This document shows, piece by piece, positions 16,225-24,913 of a DNA stretch of 64,000 nucleotides. The position numbers and the translations under genes are program-made. Numbering within the stretch: the first letter of the stretch is position 1; every line of letters starts with the position of its first letter. The notes below the pieces were generated by a model that was given only the letters and a program-made list of their open reading frames with translations, had not been told where the DNA came from and did not search any database. Origin of the DNA: Nitrospira sp. ST-bin5. Lineage in GTDB: Bacteria > Nitrospirota > Nitrospiria > Nitrospirales > Nitrospiraceae. The stretch is taken from assembly GCA_002083555.1 (NCBI GenBank), contig MSXN01000005.1:206780-270779 (forward strand). Reading direction: 5' to 3'.

Positions 16225-16275
16225 ATCCCAAAACCCTCATGCACAGTTGGAGATTTGGCAAGCCTGCCGGGGTTC

Positions 16276-16596
16276 TCAGTAGCGCGGAACTGCGTTATCT
16301 ACCTGAATCGACCAGGCATCTATTCCGCCTACTAGGTTTTTTACGTTAGCAAACCCCTGCTGAACCAAGAAGCCTGTTGCGTCAGCGCTTCGCATGCCGT
16401 GATGGCAATAGGCGATGATCTCCGTATTTTTATCCAGCTTTGTCAGCGCTTGAGGTAGTGTGCCCAAGGGGATGAGCATGGACCCCTCTAGTTTTGCTAA
16501 GGCATGCTCCCATGGTTCCCTTACGTCCAGGAGAACGAGTTTATCACCCTTATCGAGTCTGGTCTTCAGTTCTTTCACTCCAATGGAATAACTCAT
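16276..16596 (-). CDS. single-domain rhodanese-like protein
   Basis: A 106-aa cytoplasmic rhodanese (sulfur transferase) domain. The active-site loop CHHGMRS carries the persulfide cysteine, followed by the conserved helix and GGIDAW near the C-terminus. ATG 16596 is chosen because AAGAGGAGG precedes it at 7 nt; an in-frame TTG one codon earlier is less likely. It is transcribed alone from the AT-rich gap on its right. The donor and acceptor of sulfur are unknown. Confidence 0.88.
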   Translation of the reverse strand: MSYSIGVKELKTRLDKGDKLVLLDVREPWEHALAKLEGSMLIPLGTLPQALTKLDKNTEIIAYCHHGMRSADATGFLVQQGFANVKNLVGGIDAWSIQVDNAVPRY

Positions 16597-16999
16597 CAAA
16601 ATCCTCCTCTTGAACTAGAAGTTGCATCATAAGGGACTCTCGAAATGGCTGTCAAATTCATGAGCTATTGAGTCCAATCGATTATTATGGGCTATGTTTT
16701 ATCGAATTGGCCAAGTTGCCGGTCTTGGGAAAAACGACAATTTTTTGACATCCTTGTCAAGAATGTGGACAACCTGTTTCAGTTATAACACTTTATCAAT
16801 GTGCGGTGCGGAGATGAGCAGGTAGATGTATTGTAACATATTGATTTTAATGAATGTATGAATGATATGACGATAGTTGTAGGGGTATAGAAGTTGCGTT
16901 ATTCATTAAGAAGTGATGTTAGATCAGTTGACAATAACGGTTCAAGTTTGAATGGTTGATGGTTTGGTTAGGACTCAGTAGTCCTTCTTGAGATTAAGT
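16597..16999. other. AT-rich intergenic region with a perfect palindrome
   Basis: About 400 bp without a gene, visibly richer in A and T than its surroundings. It separates the divergent rhodanese and cutA genes and must contain both promoters. It holds TTGACA-TCCT-TGTCAA (16745-16760), a perfect 6+6 inverted repeat that could be an operator, with TATAAC about 30 bp downstream. Confidence 0.6.
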
Positions 17000-17335
17000 A
17001 TGCCGATTACCAAGAGTGAAATAATTGTAGTTTTTGTGACGGTTCCTGGCCTGAGGGAAGGAAGTCGGATTTCAAGGGCAGTTTTGACTTCTCGCTTGGC
17101 CGCTTGTGTGAATGTCATTCCGGGGATTCGGTCAATGTACCAGTGGAAGGGCAAGATAGTTCAGGAGAAAGAGGCCATGCTAGTCCTGAAGACCACAAGA
17201 TCCCGGTACCGTAAGCTCGAGCAGAAGATAAAACAGCTGCATCCCTATGAAGTGCCAGAAGTAATTGCCATTCCGCTGATTTGTGGATCATCACAATATA
17301 TAGAATGGGTGACGAAAGAAGTGGTCAATAGGTAG
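17000..17335 (+). CDS. cutA: CutA-family divalent ion tolerance protein
   Basis: 111 aa. CutA1 is a trimeric PII-like protein implicated in copper/divalent metal tolerance, though its mechanism is unsettled. Family features are VFVTVPGLREGSRISRAVL, LAACVNVIPGIRSMYQWKGKI, EAMLVLKTT and HPYEVPEVIAIP. ATG 17000 gives the usual length; an upstream in-frame TTG is less likely. The gene appears monocistronic. Confidence 0.92.
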   Translation: MPITKSEIIVVFVTVPGLREGSRISRAVLTSRLAACVNVIPGIRSMYQWKGKIVQEKEAMLVLKTTRSRYRKLEQKIKQLHPYEVPEVIAIPLICGSSQYIEWVTKEVVNR

Positions 17336-17464
17336 TGGCATGGGGGACGGGAGCGAGCTCTGGTTTCATTACTATCAAAAGGGTTGACCCTTCATAAAGA
17401 GACGGGTAGACTACGACGCTATCTAGCTAAGTAAGGGTCTCCCAAGATTGAGGGAGTGAATATC

Positions 17465-18499
17465 ATGGGGCAAACGCAAAACCAGGAAAGCAGTGACGCC
17501 TACACAGTCGTAATTTTCCGTGGCTCTACGGCAAAACCCCTTCGTTTTAGCTTTCCAAGGAAATTCGTTCGTAAGCTATTGATAGTTGGATGTATTGTTG
17601 TCATTGCCGATCTTCTTGTTGTTTCTCACTATGTCATCAGGACTGGGGAAGTCTGGGAGCTTTCCGCATTCCGTTCAGAAGCTATGAGCGCCCGCGAACA
17701 GACCGCGGCATTCTCCTCTGCCGTTGATGACTTGAAAAAACGAATTGGGGCAATGAAAGAGGTAAATCAGCGACTCAGGGTCATGCTGGGCATTGAAGTT
17801 CCCAAGTCTGGTGATATGGCCAATGGTCGAGGGGGAGAAGAGACTCCTTTACCTGAAGGAAGTCTGGTTCCTGGCTCGATTAATGGAAAGGGATCAGATG
17901 AGGCCGCATCGTTATCCAGCACTAATGGAGCGATGTCTGTCGTCGGAGTTGGCCCAGCAGCAACACACGCTGTAGGTGAAAAGGATACAGAAGCGGCAGT
18001 TGCCTCAGTTAAAGAGGGGCTTGATTGGCTGACTAAGGAAGCAAGTAACCAGGAGCAGGTTCTTAACGAGTTGTCTCAGGCTGCTGAGCAGCGGTCGTCA
18101 CGATGGGCTGCTACTCCCTCAATTTGGCCTGTTAAGGGCTGGGTAACTTCAGGTTTTGGGCCACGGATTTCTCCCTTCACGGAGAAGCCAGCGTGGCATG
18201 ATGGGCTGGATATCGGAGCTGCTGCCAACGCCCCGGTGCAGGCTCCAGCTCAAGGTAGGGTCACATCAGTCGGATTTGATCCGAAGCTCGGTAATTTAGT
18301 ACGGCTCGACCATGGGTTTGGGATTGAAACGATTTATGGTCACTTGGCAAAGTCCCTTGTAAAGGAGGGCCAGCGGGTGAAGCGTGGTGATGTGGTCGGG
18401 TTAGTAGGAAGCACTGGTTTGGCAACCGGCCCCCATCTTCACTATATGGTTAAGGTCAACGGGCAGGCGCTTGACCCCAACAAGTATATTCTTGAGTAG
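17465..18499 (+). CDS. membrane-anchored M23 murein endopeptidase
   Basis: A 344-aa protein with a cytoplasmic N-terminus, a membrane helix at about 38-57, a coiled-coil/linker region, a low-complexity stretch (about 120-180) and a C-terminal LytM domain. The zinc motifs HDGLD and HLHY are complete, so an active peptidoglycan endopeptidase is likely, with the catalytic domain in the periplasm. ATG 17465 is preceded by GAGGGAG at 9 nt. A strong terminator follows immediately. Confidence 0.9.
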   Translation: MGQTQNQESSDAYTVVIFRGSTAKPLRFSFPRKFVRKLLIVGCIVVIADLLVVSHYVIRTGEVWELSAFRSEAMSAREQTAAFSSAVDDLKKRIGAMKEVNQRLRVMLGIEVPKSGDMANGRGGEETPLPEGSLVPGSINGKGSDEAASLSSTNGAMSVVGVGPAATHAVGEKDTEAAVASVKEGLDWLTKEASNQEQVLNELSQAAEQRSSRWAATPSIWPVKGWVTSGFGPRISPFTEKPAWHDGLDIGAAANAPVQAPAQGRVTSVGFDPKLGNLVRLDHGFGIETIYGHLAKSLVKEGQRVKRGDVVGLVGSTGLATGPHLHYMVKVNGQALDPNKYILE

Positions 18500-18532
18500 G
18501 CTTTTCCCCACTCGATAGGTTGTCTCCTCTAT

Positions 18533-18568
18533 GACGGGCTCGAGGGAAACCTCGAGCCCGTCTTTTTT
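18533..18568 (+). terminator. intrinsic terminator after the M23 peptidase gene
   Basis: Perfect 13-bp stem GACGGGCTCGAGG (18533-18545) / CCTCGAGCCCGTC (18550-18562), GAAA tetraloop, then six T. It is the clearest intrinsic terminator in the window. Confidence 0.95.
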
Positions 18569-18657
18569 CCTGCTTCCTTCCTCTGGCCTCCTCGTAGAGG
18601 CGTAGTGTAGATTGCGCAGTACATCCTTCATTCGCATCCTATTGTCACGAGGTTATT

Positions 18658-20340
18658 GTGACTGATCTCCAAATTGCCCGGTCCGTTAGACCTCGACCGA
18701 TTCTCGATATTGCTGAACAGCTTGGCTTGCAAGCCGACGAAGTCGCAACATTCGGCTCGACCAAGGCAAAAATCTCATTGGGGGCATTGAATCGCCTCAA
18801 GGATCGCCCGTTAGGGCGGTATATCTTGGTGACAGCGATTAACCCGACTCCCCTTGGCGAAGGAAAGACGACGACATCGATTGGGCTGGCGATGGGACTT
18901 TCCCGGTTGGGCAAGCGCGCGGCTGTGACGCTCAGGCAGCCATCCCTTGGTCCGGTATTTGGAATCAAAGGTGGCGGCACCGGAGGCGGGCGTGCTCAGG
19001 TGCTTCCCATGGAGGAGATTAATCTGCATTTTACCGGTGATGCCCATGCGGTCGCTACGAGCCACAATCTTCTCTCCGCATTCCTGGACAATCATCTCTT
19101 CCACGGCAACGAGCGAGGATTGGACATAGAGCGAATTACCTGGCCCAGAACGTTGGGGGTCAGCGATCGTGCGCTTCGTCAAGTGATGGTTGGTGAAGAG
19201 ACGCAGCGACATAGAGGCCAGTTTGTGATTACCGAGGCGTCTGAAATCATGGCCGTATTGGCCTTGGCATCGAGCCAAGCGGACCTCCGTCAACGGCTCG
19301 GCAGGATCATGGTGGGAGTGAAACGATCCGGGGCCGTCGGAACCGCCGAAGAATTCGGCTGTGCGGGGGCCATGGCGGTTTTATTAAAGGATGCCCTGCT
19401 GCCCAATCTGGTACAGACGTTAGAGGGAACGCCGGCGTTTGTGCATACCGGGCCGTTCGGCAATATCGCTCATGGCAATTGCTCCATTCTGTCCGATTCC
19501 GTGGCGCTTCGATGCGCGGATTACGTGGTCACGGAGGCCGGGTTCGGGAGTGATCTGGGCGCCGAGAAGTTTTTCAACATCAAGTGTCGGGTGTCAGGAT
19601 TCAAGCCGGCCGCGGCTGTCGTAGTGGCGACCTTGCGAGCCCTGAAGCTGCATGGTGCAGGAGGAGTTGCCAAAGCCGGCGCGCCGTTACCCATTGGATT
19701 GACCGGTCCTAATATGCCTGCCCTGGAGAAGGGCTTTGCGAATCTGGAGCAACATATTGCCAACGCTCGAGCCCACGGCATTCCGGTCGTTGTTGCGGTC
19801 AACGCGTTCAAGGACGATGTACCTGCCGAATTGGAATGGGTGCGGAGCCGGTCTCGTGAGGTTGGCGCGATTGATGCCGCAGTCTCGACTCATTGGGCGG
19901 ATGGCGGACGAGGCGCTGAGCAACTGGCCGATGCCGTGGTTCGTGCCGTGGAGCAGCCTGCCAACTTCACCCATCTCTATGATGTGAAGTGGCCGATTCG
20001 GAAGAAGATCGAAACGATCGCTACGAAGATGTACGGGGCAGCCGGAGTCAGCTTTGAGCCGGAGGCGGATCGGCAGATCGATGCGACCGAGGGGCTTGGG
20101 TTTGGGCAGCTTCCCGTCTGTATGGCAAAGACGCCGCTCTCGCTGTCGCATGATCCGGCGCTGAAAGGTAGACCCACGGGGTTTACGGTTCCGATCAAGG
20201 AATTGCGCATCCTCGCGGGAGCTGGATTTGTGACGGCGGTGTGCTCGGGAATTCAGTTGATGCCCGGCTTGCCGAAGAAACCGGCCGGCGAACGGATTGA
20301 CCTGGATCCGGTGAGCGGAGAAATTGTCGGGCTTTCGTAG
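18658..20340 (+). CDS. fhs: formate--tetrahydrofolate ligase
   Basis: Makes 10-formyl-THF from formate, ATP and THF, feeding one-carbon metabolism. 560 aa, full family length. The nucleotide-binding loop TPLGEGKTTTSIGL is at about residues 64-77, and the family segments FGIKGGGTGGGRAQVLPMEEINLHFTGD and HTGPFGNIAHGNCS are present. It starts at GTG 18658, with GAGG upstream. It stands alone between a terminator and the convergent hflC. Confidence 0.97.
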   Translation: MTDLQIARSVRPRPILDIAEQLGLQADEVATFGSTKAKISLGALNRLKDRPLGRYILVTAINPTPLGEGKTTTSIGLAMGLSRLGKRAAVTLRQPSLGPVFGIKGGGTGGGRAQVLPMEEINLHFTGDAHAVATSHNLLSAFLDNHLFHGNERGLDIERITWPRTLGVSDRALRQVMVGEETQRHRGQFVITEASEIMAVLALASSQADLRQRLGRIMVGVKRSGAVGTAEEFGCAGAMAVLLKDALLPNLVQTLEGTPAFVHTGPFGNIAHGNCSILSDSVALRCADYVVTEAGFGSDLGAEKFFNIKCRVSGFKPAAAVVVATLRALKLHGAGGVAKAGAPLPIGLTGPNMPALEKGFANLEQHIANARAHGIPVVVAVNAFKDDVPAELEWVRSRSREVGAIDAAVSTHWADGGRGAEQLADAVVRAVEQPANFTHLYDVKWPIRKKIETIATKMYGAAGVSFEPEADRQIDATEGLGFGQLPVCMAKTPLSLSHDPALKGRPTGFTVPIKELRILAGAGFVTAVCSGIQLMPGLPKKPAGERIDLDPVSGEIVGLS

Positions 20341-20346
20341 TGGGCG

Positions 20347-21207
20347 TTAGCGCTGTCTCAGATAGCGGAAGAACTCTGAATCCGGGCTCATCACCAGGGT
20401 CGACTTATCTTTGAACGTTTTCTTGTAGGCTTCCATCGAACGGGTGAATTCGAAGAACTTCGGATCTTGCCGATAAGCATCGGCATAGACCTTAAACGCT
20501 TTCGCATCTCCGGCTCCCCGTAACTCTTCAGACTCCTTATAGGCCTGGGCCAGAATGATCTCTCGATCTTTCTCCGCTTCAGACCGAATCTTCTGCGCTT
20601 CCTCTGCGCCTTCCGCACGGTATTGCTTCGCCTGCCGTTCCCGTTCAGCTTGCATGCGGGCGAATACAGCCTTTTCATTCTGCTCAGGGAGGTCGGCGCG
20701 CTTGATTCGCACATCCTGAATTTCGATTCCATAGGCGGAGGCCTTCTCATTCGATCGTTGTGTCACGATCTTCATGAGGTCGTGTCGGCCGGTGGCGACG
20801 ATCTCCAGGAGGTCGTGGCGTCCGAGTTCGACACGGAGTTCTGAATAAATAATATCGTGCAACCGCTGGAGCGCCCCGCGTTGACTTTGAAAGTTTTGAT
20901 AGACCTTCAAGGGATCAACGATTCGCCATTTGGCATAGTTGTCGAGCAGAAGGGTCTTCTTGTCCTGCGTAATTACGTCTTGGGGGTCCGAGTCGTAGTC
21001 CAGCAAGCGCTTATCGAAGTAGGTGACCTCTTGAATAAAAGGTACTTTTGCGTATAGCCCCGGTTCGGTGAGATTGCGCTTCGGCTTTCCGAGTTCGACC
21101 ACAATCGCGTTCTGAGTGATATCGACGATGAAGAGCGGTGAGGCCCCTAGTAAAAACAGGCCTCCGACAACGACGAGCAGCGCGATAGTCAGGCCTTGCT
21201 TCGTCAT
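20347..21207 (-). CDS. hflC: HflC, SPFH-domain protease modulator
   Basis: 286 aa: one N-terminal membrane helix (residues 5-27) followed by an SPFH/band-7 domain and a coiled coil (ERERQAKQYRAEGAEEAQKIRSEAEKDRE). HflC joins HflK in a large membrane cage that modulates FtsH proteolysis. Its start overlaps the hflK stop (ATGA), so HflK and HflC are made together. Confidence 0.95.
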   Translation of the reverse strand: MTKQGLTIALLVVVGGLFLLGASPLFIVDITQNAIVVELGKPKRNLTEPGLYAKVPFIQEVTYFDKRLLDYDSDPQDVITQDKKTLLLDNYAKWRIVDPLKVYQNFQSQRGALQRLHDIIYSELRVELGRHDLLEIVATGRHDLMKIVTQRSNEKASAYGIEIQDVRIKRADLPEQNEKAVFARMQAERERQAKQYRAEGAEEAQKIRSEAEKDREIILAQAYKESEELRGAGDAKAFKVYADAYRQDPKFFEFTRSMEAYKKTFKDKSTLVMSPDSEFFRYLRQR

Positions 21208-22238
21208 GGCTTCTGTTCCTCTGCGGGAGCGTTGGTCCGCGATTTGAGTCGATCGAGCGGTAGGTAGGGGAGGACGCGCTCTCCCCCTTTCCCATCGATG
21301 ATTACTTTGTCGATATTGGGCAAAATTTCTTCCATCGTTTCAATATAGAGCCGCTTGCTGATGATATCTTTGGCTTGGTTATATTCTTTGAGCGTGGCGA
21401 CGAACCGGTTGGCCTCTCCCTGTGCGCGATTCAGTCGCGCCTGGGCGTAGCCCTTGGCCTGGTTCACGACCTGTGCCGCTTCGCCTTTGGCTTTGGGGAG
21501 GATGTCGTTGCGATAGCTTTGAGACTGGTTGATCAGCTTCTCGCGATCTTCCTTGGCATTAGTCACGTCTTTGAAGGCCGCCGCGACAGCTTCCGGCGGA
21601 TCCACATCCTGCAGCTGAATCGCGGCGATCTGAACGCCGCTCTGATATTGGTCGAGAATGGATTGCAGCAATACCAAAGTGTCTTGTTGGATCTGGGCTT
21701 TGCCGGTGGTGAGGGCTTCGTCGATTTTGCTCTTGCCGACGACTTCACGCATCGACGCCTCGGCGGCTTTGCCGATCGTCTCATGGATTTCTGCGACGCT
21801 GAAGAGATAGTTCGCAGACTCCTTAATCTTGTATTGCACGATGAACTCGATGGCCAGGATGTTCATGTCGCCGGTGAGCATCAAGGCTTCTTGCGCCAGC
21901 ATTTGCTGGCGCCCCTGCCGGTCTGTACGGAATCCCACTTCAATACGGTGAAGTTTTTCAACTTTCGGTTGCAGCACCGATTCGATCAGGGGGATTTTCC
22001 CGTGCGGGCCAGGGCCAACCGTACGAACGGGAATGCCGAAGCGTTTGACGACGCCTTCTTCATCCGGCGCGACAATAAAGGCGCTCTGCCAGGCGACAAA
22101 GACCAACAAGCCTACGAGCAGCAGGCTTTTCATTCCGCCGGAGGGAATGAGTCCGGACAGCTGCGACTGCGCCTGTTTCAGCGCATCGTCGAGCTTATCG
22201 TTCTTTTTATTCCAGGGATCGTTGGGATTCCAGACCAT
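21204..22238 (-). CDS. hflK: HflK, SPFH-domain protease modulator
   Basis: 344 aa with the typical HflK N-terminus (MVWNPNDPWNKKNDKLDD), a membrane helix at about 39-57, an SPFH domain with GPGPHGKIPLIESV, and a coiled coil with AQARLNRAQGEANRF. Partner of HflC in the FtsH-associated complex. First gene of the leftward pair; its promoter lies in the 137-bp gap before arsS. Confidence 0.95.
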   Translation of the reverse strand: MVWNPNDPWNKKNDKLDDALKQAQSQLSGLIPSGGMKSLLLVGLLVFVAWQSAFIVAPDEEGVVKRFGIPVRTVGPGPHGKIPLIESVLQPKVEKLHRIEVGFRTDRQGRQQMLAQEALMLTGDMNILAIEFIVQYKIKESANYLFSVAEIHETIGKAAEASMREVVGKSKIDEALTTGKAQIQQDTLVLLQSILDQYQSGVQIAAIQLQDVDPPEAVAAAFKDVTNAKEDREKLINQSQSYRNDILPKAKGEAAQVVNQAKGYAQARLNRAQGEANRFVATLKEYNQAKDIISKRLYIETMEEILPNIDKVIIDGKGGERVLPYLPLDRLKSRTNAPAEEQKP

Positions 22239-22375
22239 AGATGTCTTGGGGATGGTGGATAGTCGTGAACGGGTATCACACTAGCAGAGTGGATCGTGTG
22301 ACGCAACCGACCGGCCGGGGCCTCGTCAGGATGTGACGTGTGCTTGCTAAAAGAAGGGCGAGGGTTCTCGTGAGA

Positions 22376-23416
22376 TTACGATGTCACGGATCCGCCGCAG
22401 GACGAGCCTGTTCCCGCTGTGCAGCCGTAGCAATGATTGCGCGTCACGATCTGCCGTCGATTGAGAAGTGCCGGACTGAAATCACGAATGTGAGCCGGCG
22501 CGCCGTGATCCACCGGCAGTTCCAGCATTTGATTGAAGTCGCAATCGTAGAGCCCGCCGTCCCAACTCACCGACAGCGTATAGCGGCACATGACACCGGT
22601 CGCCGCGGTCGGATTAAACGCATTGGCCAGCCGCTCCATGTAGCCGGCATAGCTTCCGCTGTCGACCAGAAACTCCAGAAACCGGCTCACCGGCATATTG
22701 GTGATGGTGTAGAGGTGATTAAACTCCACACCGTGTCTGGTGCGGAGCTCCTTCCTGAATTGGGCTTCGATCGCCTCCTGCTTCGGTGGGAGAAAGGCGC
22801 CTACCGGGTTATGCACCAGATTGAGCAGTAGGCCACTTCCTTCGCGTCCATATCCGAGCTGGTTCAAGAGGCGAAGCGCGTCAATGGATTTGTCGAAGAT
22901 GCCTTCGCCGCGTTGCGCATCGGTCTGACTGGCCCGGTAGTAGGGCAGCGAGGCGACCACTTCCACGCGGTGCGCTGCGAGAAACTCAGCGAGGTCGGAC
23001 TGCGACGGGATCTGCAGGACCGACAAATTGCAGCGATCCATGACATGGCGGCCGAGCGCACGGGCCTGCTCCACCAGCCATCGGAAATTCGGATTCAGTT
23101 CCGGCGCCCCGCCGGTGATGTCGACCGTGGGAATGTCCGTCTGAGCCAGCGCGGCGATGCAGAGCTCCGCCGTTTCCCGCGACATGCTCTCCGTGCGGTC
23201 GGGCCCGGCATCCACGTGACAATGTCGGCAGGTCTGGTTGCAGAGTTTGCCGACGTTGATTTGGAAGACCGTGATCCCGGAGGCTTGAAGTGAGGGTAAT
23301 CCGGCCTGCGAGAGACGGGTTGCAAACGGGGTGAGGCCCGCCGTTTCGTCGAGCATGCGAAGCTGCTCAGTTGAAGAGGCGAGGGGATTGTGACGGCCTA
23401 AGAGGGTAAGTGCCAT
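22376..23416 (-). CDS. arsS: ArsS-like arsenosugar biosynthesis radical SAM protein
   Basis: 346 aa. In characterised systems ArsS transfers a 5'-deoxyadenosyl group to dimethylarsenite, the step after ArsM on the route to arsenosugars. The radical SAM motif CNQTCRHC has cysteines 59, 63 and 66. A SPASM-like C-terminal region has CRYTLS..., YDCDFNQ and CYGCTAGTGSSCGG, likely extra cluster ligands. It lies 7 bp after the methyltransferase gene, so the two are co-transcribed. Assignment rests on motif layout and the ArsM neighbour. Confidence 0.85.
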   Translation of the reverse strand: MALTLLGRHNPLASSTEQLRMLDETAGLTPFATRLSQAGLPSLQASGITVFQINVGKLCNQTCRHCHVDAGPDRTESMSRETAELCIAALAQTDIPTVDITGGAPELNPNFRWLVEQARALGRHVMDRCNLSVLQIPSQSDLAEFLAAHRVEVVASLPYYRASQTDAQRGEGIFDKSIDALRLLNQLGYGREGSGLLLNLVHNPVGAFLPPKQEAIEAQFRKELRTRHGVEFNHLYTITNMPVSRFLEFLVDSGSYAGYMERLANAFNPTAATGVMCRYTLSVSWDGGLYDCDFNQMLELPVDHGAPAHIRDFSPALLNRRQIVTRNHCYGCTAGTGSSCGGSVTS

Positions 23417-23423
23417 TGGATTA

Positions 23424-24611
23424 TTAGCAGCACCCGCCCGTCGGCGCGCAATTCACCGCTGCACCATCAACAGGATGGCCGGCGCGGTTGAGAATGGCAA
23501 AGTGCGGCGCATAGCCCTCCGCTTCAAGGACCGTGAGAGTTTTCGAGCAGATTTCAACCGGCTCGCCGCGTCGGTACCGGTGCTGATCGTCGTCACAGGC
23601 TTCCAGGAACGGGCCGGCCAAGAGGGCGTAGTCCCCTTTCCAAGTACAGGGAATTTGTTCGGGCAGCACGGCAGTCCATCGTGGGTCCTCCCGGTTGAGC
23701 CACTGGGGAGCATCGGAGAATAGGAACATTGATGCAAATGGCGGCCGGCTCAGTAAGAGAGCCAGCTCCGGAGTGAGCGGCTGGGGAATCCCGCGCATGT
23801 ATGTGGTGCCTCGTTCATCGACCACGCGGCTGAAGGGGCCGCGGAGCGTGGCATAGCGTGGGCCTAATGCCGCCGCATTGGCTGGCAGTTTGTAGCCGGT
23901 CAACGTCACCGAGAAGAAGTGAATGCCATCGATCCGCTGCCAGGGCGACGACTTGATCAGATGGATGCCGACAAATCCCGCCTCCGTCATGCCCGCCATA
24001 TAGTCGGTGAGTGTGAGGGCGCCAGACAGGCAATCGCCCCATTTCTCAGCGTCGTGGATGAGATACTGAGGCACGGGCTGATCGGCGACAATATCTGAAA
24101 TCGTGAAACGTCCACCTAATTTGGCGATGCGGAACATTTCGCGGAAGACCTTGCGCTTGTCCGGGGCCAAGTTGATTACGCAATTGGAGATGATCAAATC
24201 AACCGTGCCGTCCGCCACCGGCATGGCATCGGCCATGCCTTTCCTGAATTCTACATTGGAAGAGGGGTAGCCGAGATTACCGGCTACGATGACGGCATTC
24301 CGGCGCGCAATTTCCAGCATCGTATCCGTCATGTCGATCCCGATCACATGGCCTGTCTGGCCGACAAGACGCGAGGCCTCGAAGCAGTCGATGCCGCCGC
24401 CCGATCCGATATCTAGAACGGTTTCCCCGGCGCTCACGGTTTTCAGCCCGGCAGGCGTGCCGCAACCGTAGGAAATCTTGAGCACTTCCTCCGGGATGAA
24501 GGTCTTGAGATGCCCCATGTCATAGCTGGTCGGGCAACACATCTGTTCGCCTGTGCTGGCGGCTTTGGCGTAGCGATCACTAACTGCCCGGGTAACGTTC
24601 TCTCCTGGCAT
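23424..24611 (-). CDS. arsM: arsenite methyltransferase ArsM
   Basis: 395 aa. A SAM methyltransferase with motif I VLDIGSGGGIDCFEASRL and a family pattern of cysteines: CC at 25-26, Cys50 in SYGCGTP, and SNCVINLAPDK. These bind As(III) in ArsM enzymes. The C-terminal third (from about residue 250) is an additional domain ending GGCC, longer than minimal ArsM. The gene pair arsM-arsS points to arsenosugar synthesis rather than simple volatilisation. A CRP-type palindrome lies about 140 bp upstream. Confidence 0.88.
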   Translation of the reverse strand: MPGENVTRAVSDRYAKAASTGEQMCCPTSYDMGHLKTFIPEEVLKISYGCGTPAGLKTVSAGETVLDIGSGGGIDCFEASRLVGQTGHVIGIDMTDTMLEIARRNAVIVAGNLGYPSSNVEFRKGMADAMPVADGTVDLIISNCVINLAPDKRKVFREMFRIAKLGGRFTISDIVADQPVPQYLIHDAEKWGDCLSGALTLTDYMAGMTEAGFVGIHLIKSSPWQRIDGIHFFSVTLTGYKLPANAAALGPRYATLRGPFSRVVDERGTTYMRGIPQPLTPELALLLSRPPFASMFLFSDAPQWLNREDPRWTAVLPEQIPCTWKGDYALLAGPFLEACDDDQHRYRRGEPVEICSKTLTVLEAEGYAPHFAILNRAGHPVDGAAVNCAPTGGCC

Positions 24612-24741
24612 GGCTCCCTCGTTAATCTATGAACCTATTGAGATAAGTCTATGTATCAATGTTTCCAATTTGACGTCGATCTCTATCCGTGTAGCAAGAT
24701 AGACGCTTCAGGGGAAGAGTACAGCGAGGAGCATGAGGATT

Positions 24742-24759
24742 CTGTAAGCTGGCTTACAT
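24742..24759. promoter_or_regulatory. CRP-type palindrome, site A
   Basis: CTGTAAGCTGGCTTACAT: 16 of 18 positions form a perfect inverted repeat with core TGTAA-N6-TTACA. It sits about 130 bp before arsM and 155 bp before merR. It matches seven other sites in this block and is a likely target of the Crp-family protein at 45455. Confidence 0.65.
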
Positions 24760-24864
24760 TGGATCATACGCTGTAAGTGAGAGCATCACCGCACAAGGGA
24801 TCCGTCACCAGCGCAGAGGACGTCTGACGGAGTGGAGCGTGGATCGGATAGGTTCCTCGTCCCC

Positions 24865-24896
24865 TTGACTCGATACCATAGTCCTAGGTGTAGCAT
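24865..24896 (+). promoter_or_regulatory. MerR-type promoter with 20-bp spacer
   Basis: TTGACT (24865-24870) and TAGCAT (24891-24896) are separated by 20 bp, longer than the usual 17, which is the hallmark of promoters activated by MerR-family twisting. The spacer contains an imperfect dyad centred near CCTAGG. It lies 17 bp before the merR ATG, so the regulator probably controls its own operon. Confidence 0.6.
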
Positions 24897-24913
24897 CTTC
24901 CCAAGGAGCGACG

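Larger units (their letters stand above)
24612..24913. other. divergent regulatory region between arsM and merR
   Basis: A 300-bp gene-free gap between divergent arsM and the MerR-family gene. It contains a CRP-type palindrome (24742-24759), a possible second half-site CTGTAAGTGA (24771-24780), and a MerR-type promoter (24865-24896). No other structure stands out. Confidence 0.7.

Noticed and set aside
21375..22262. Plus-strand frame opposite hflK
   Set aside because: Antisense shadow; hflK is well supported on the other strand.
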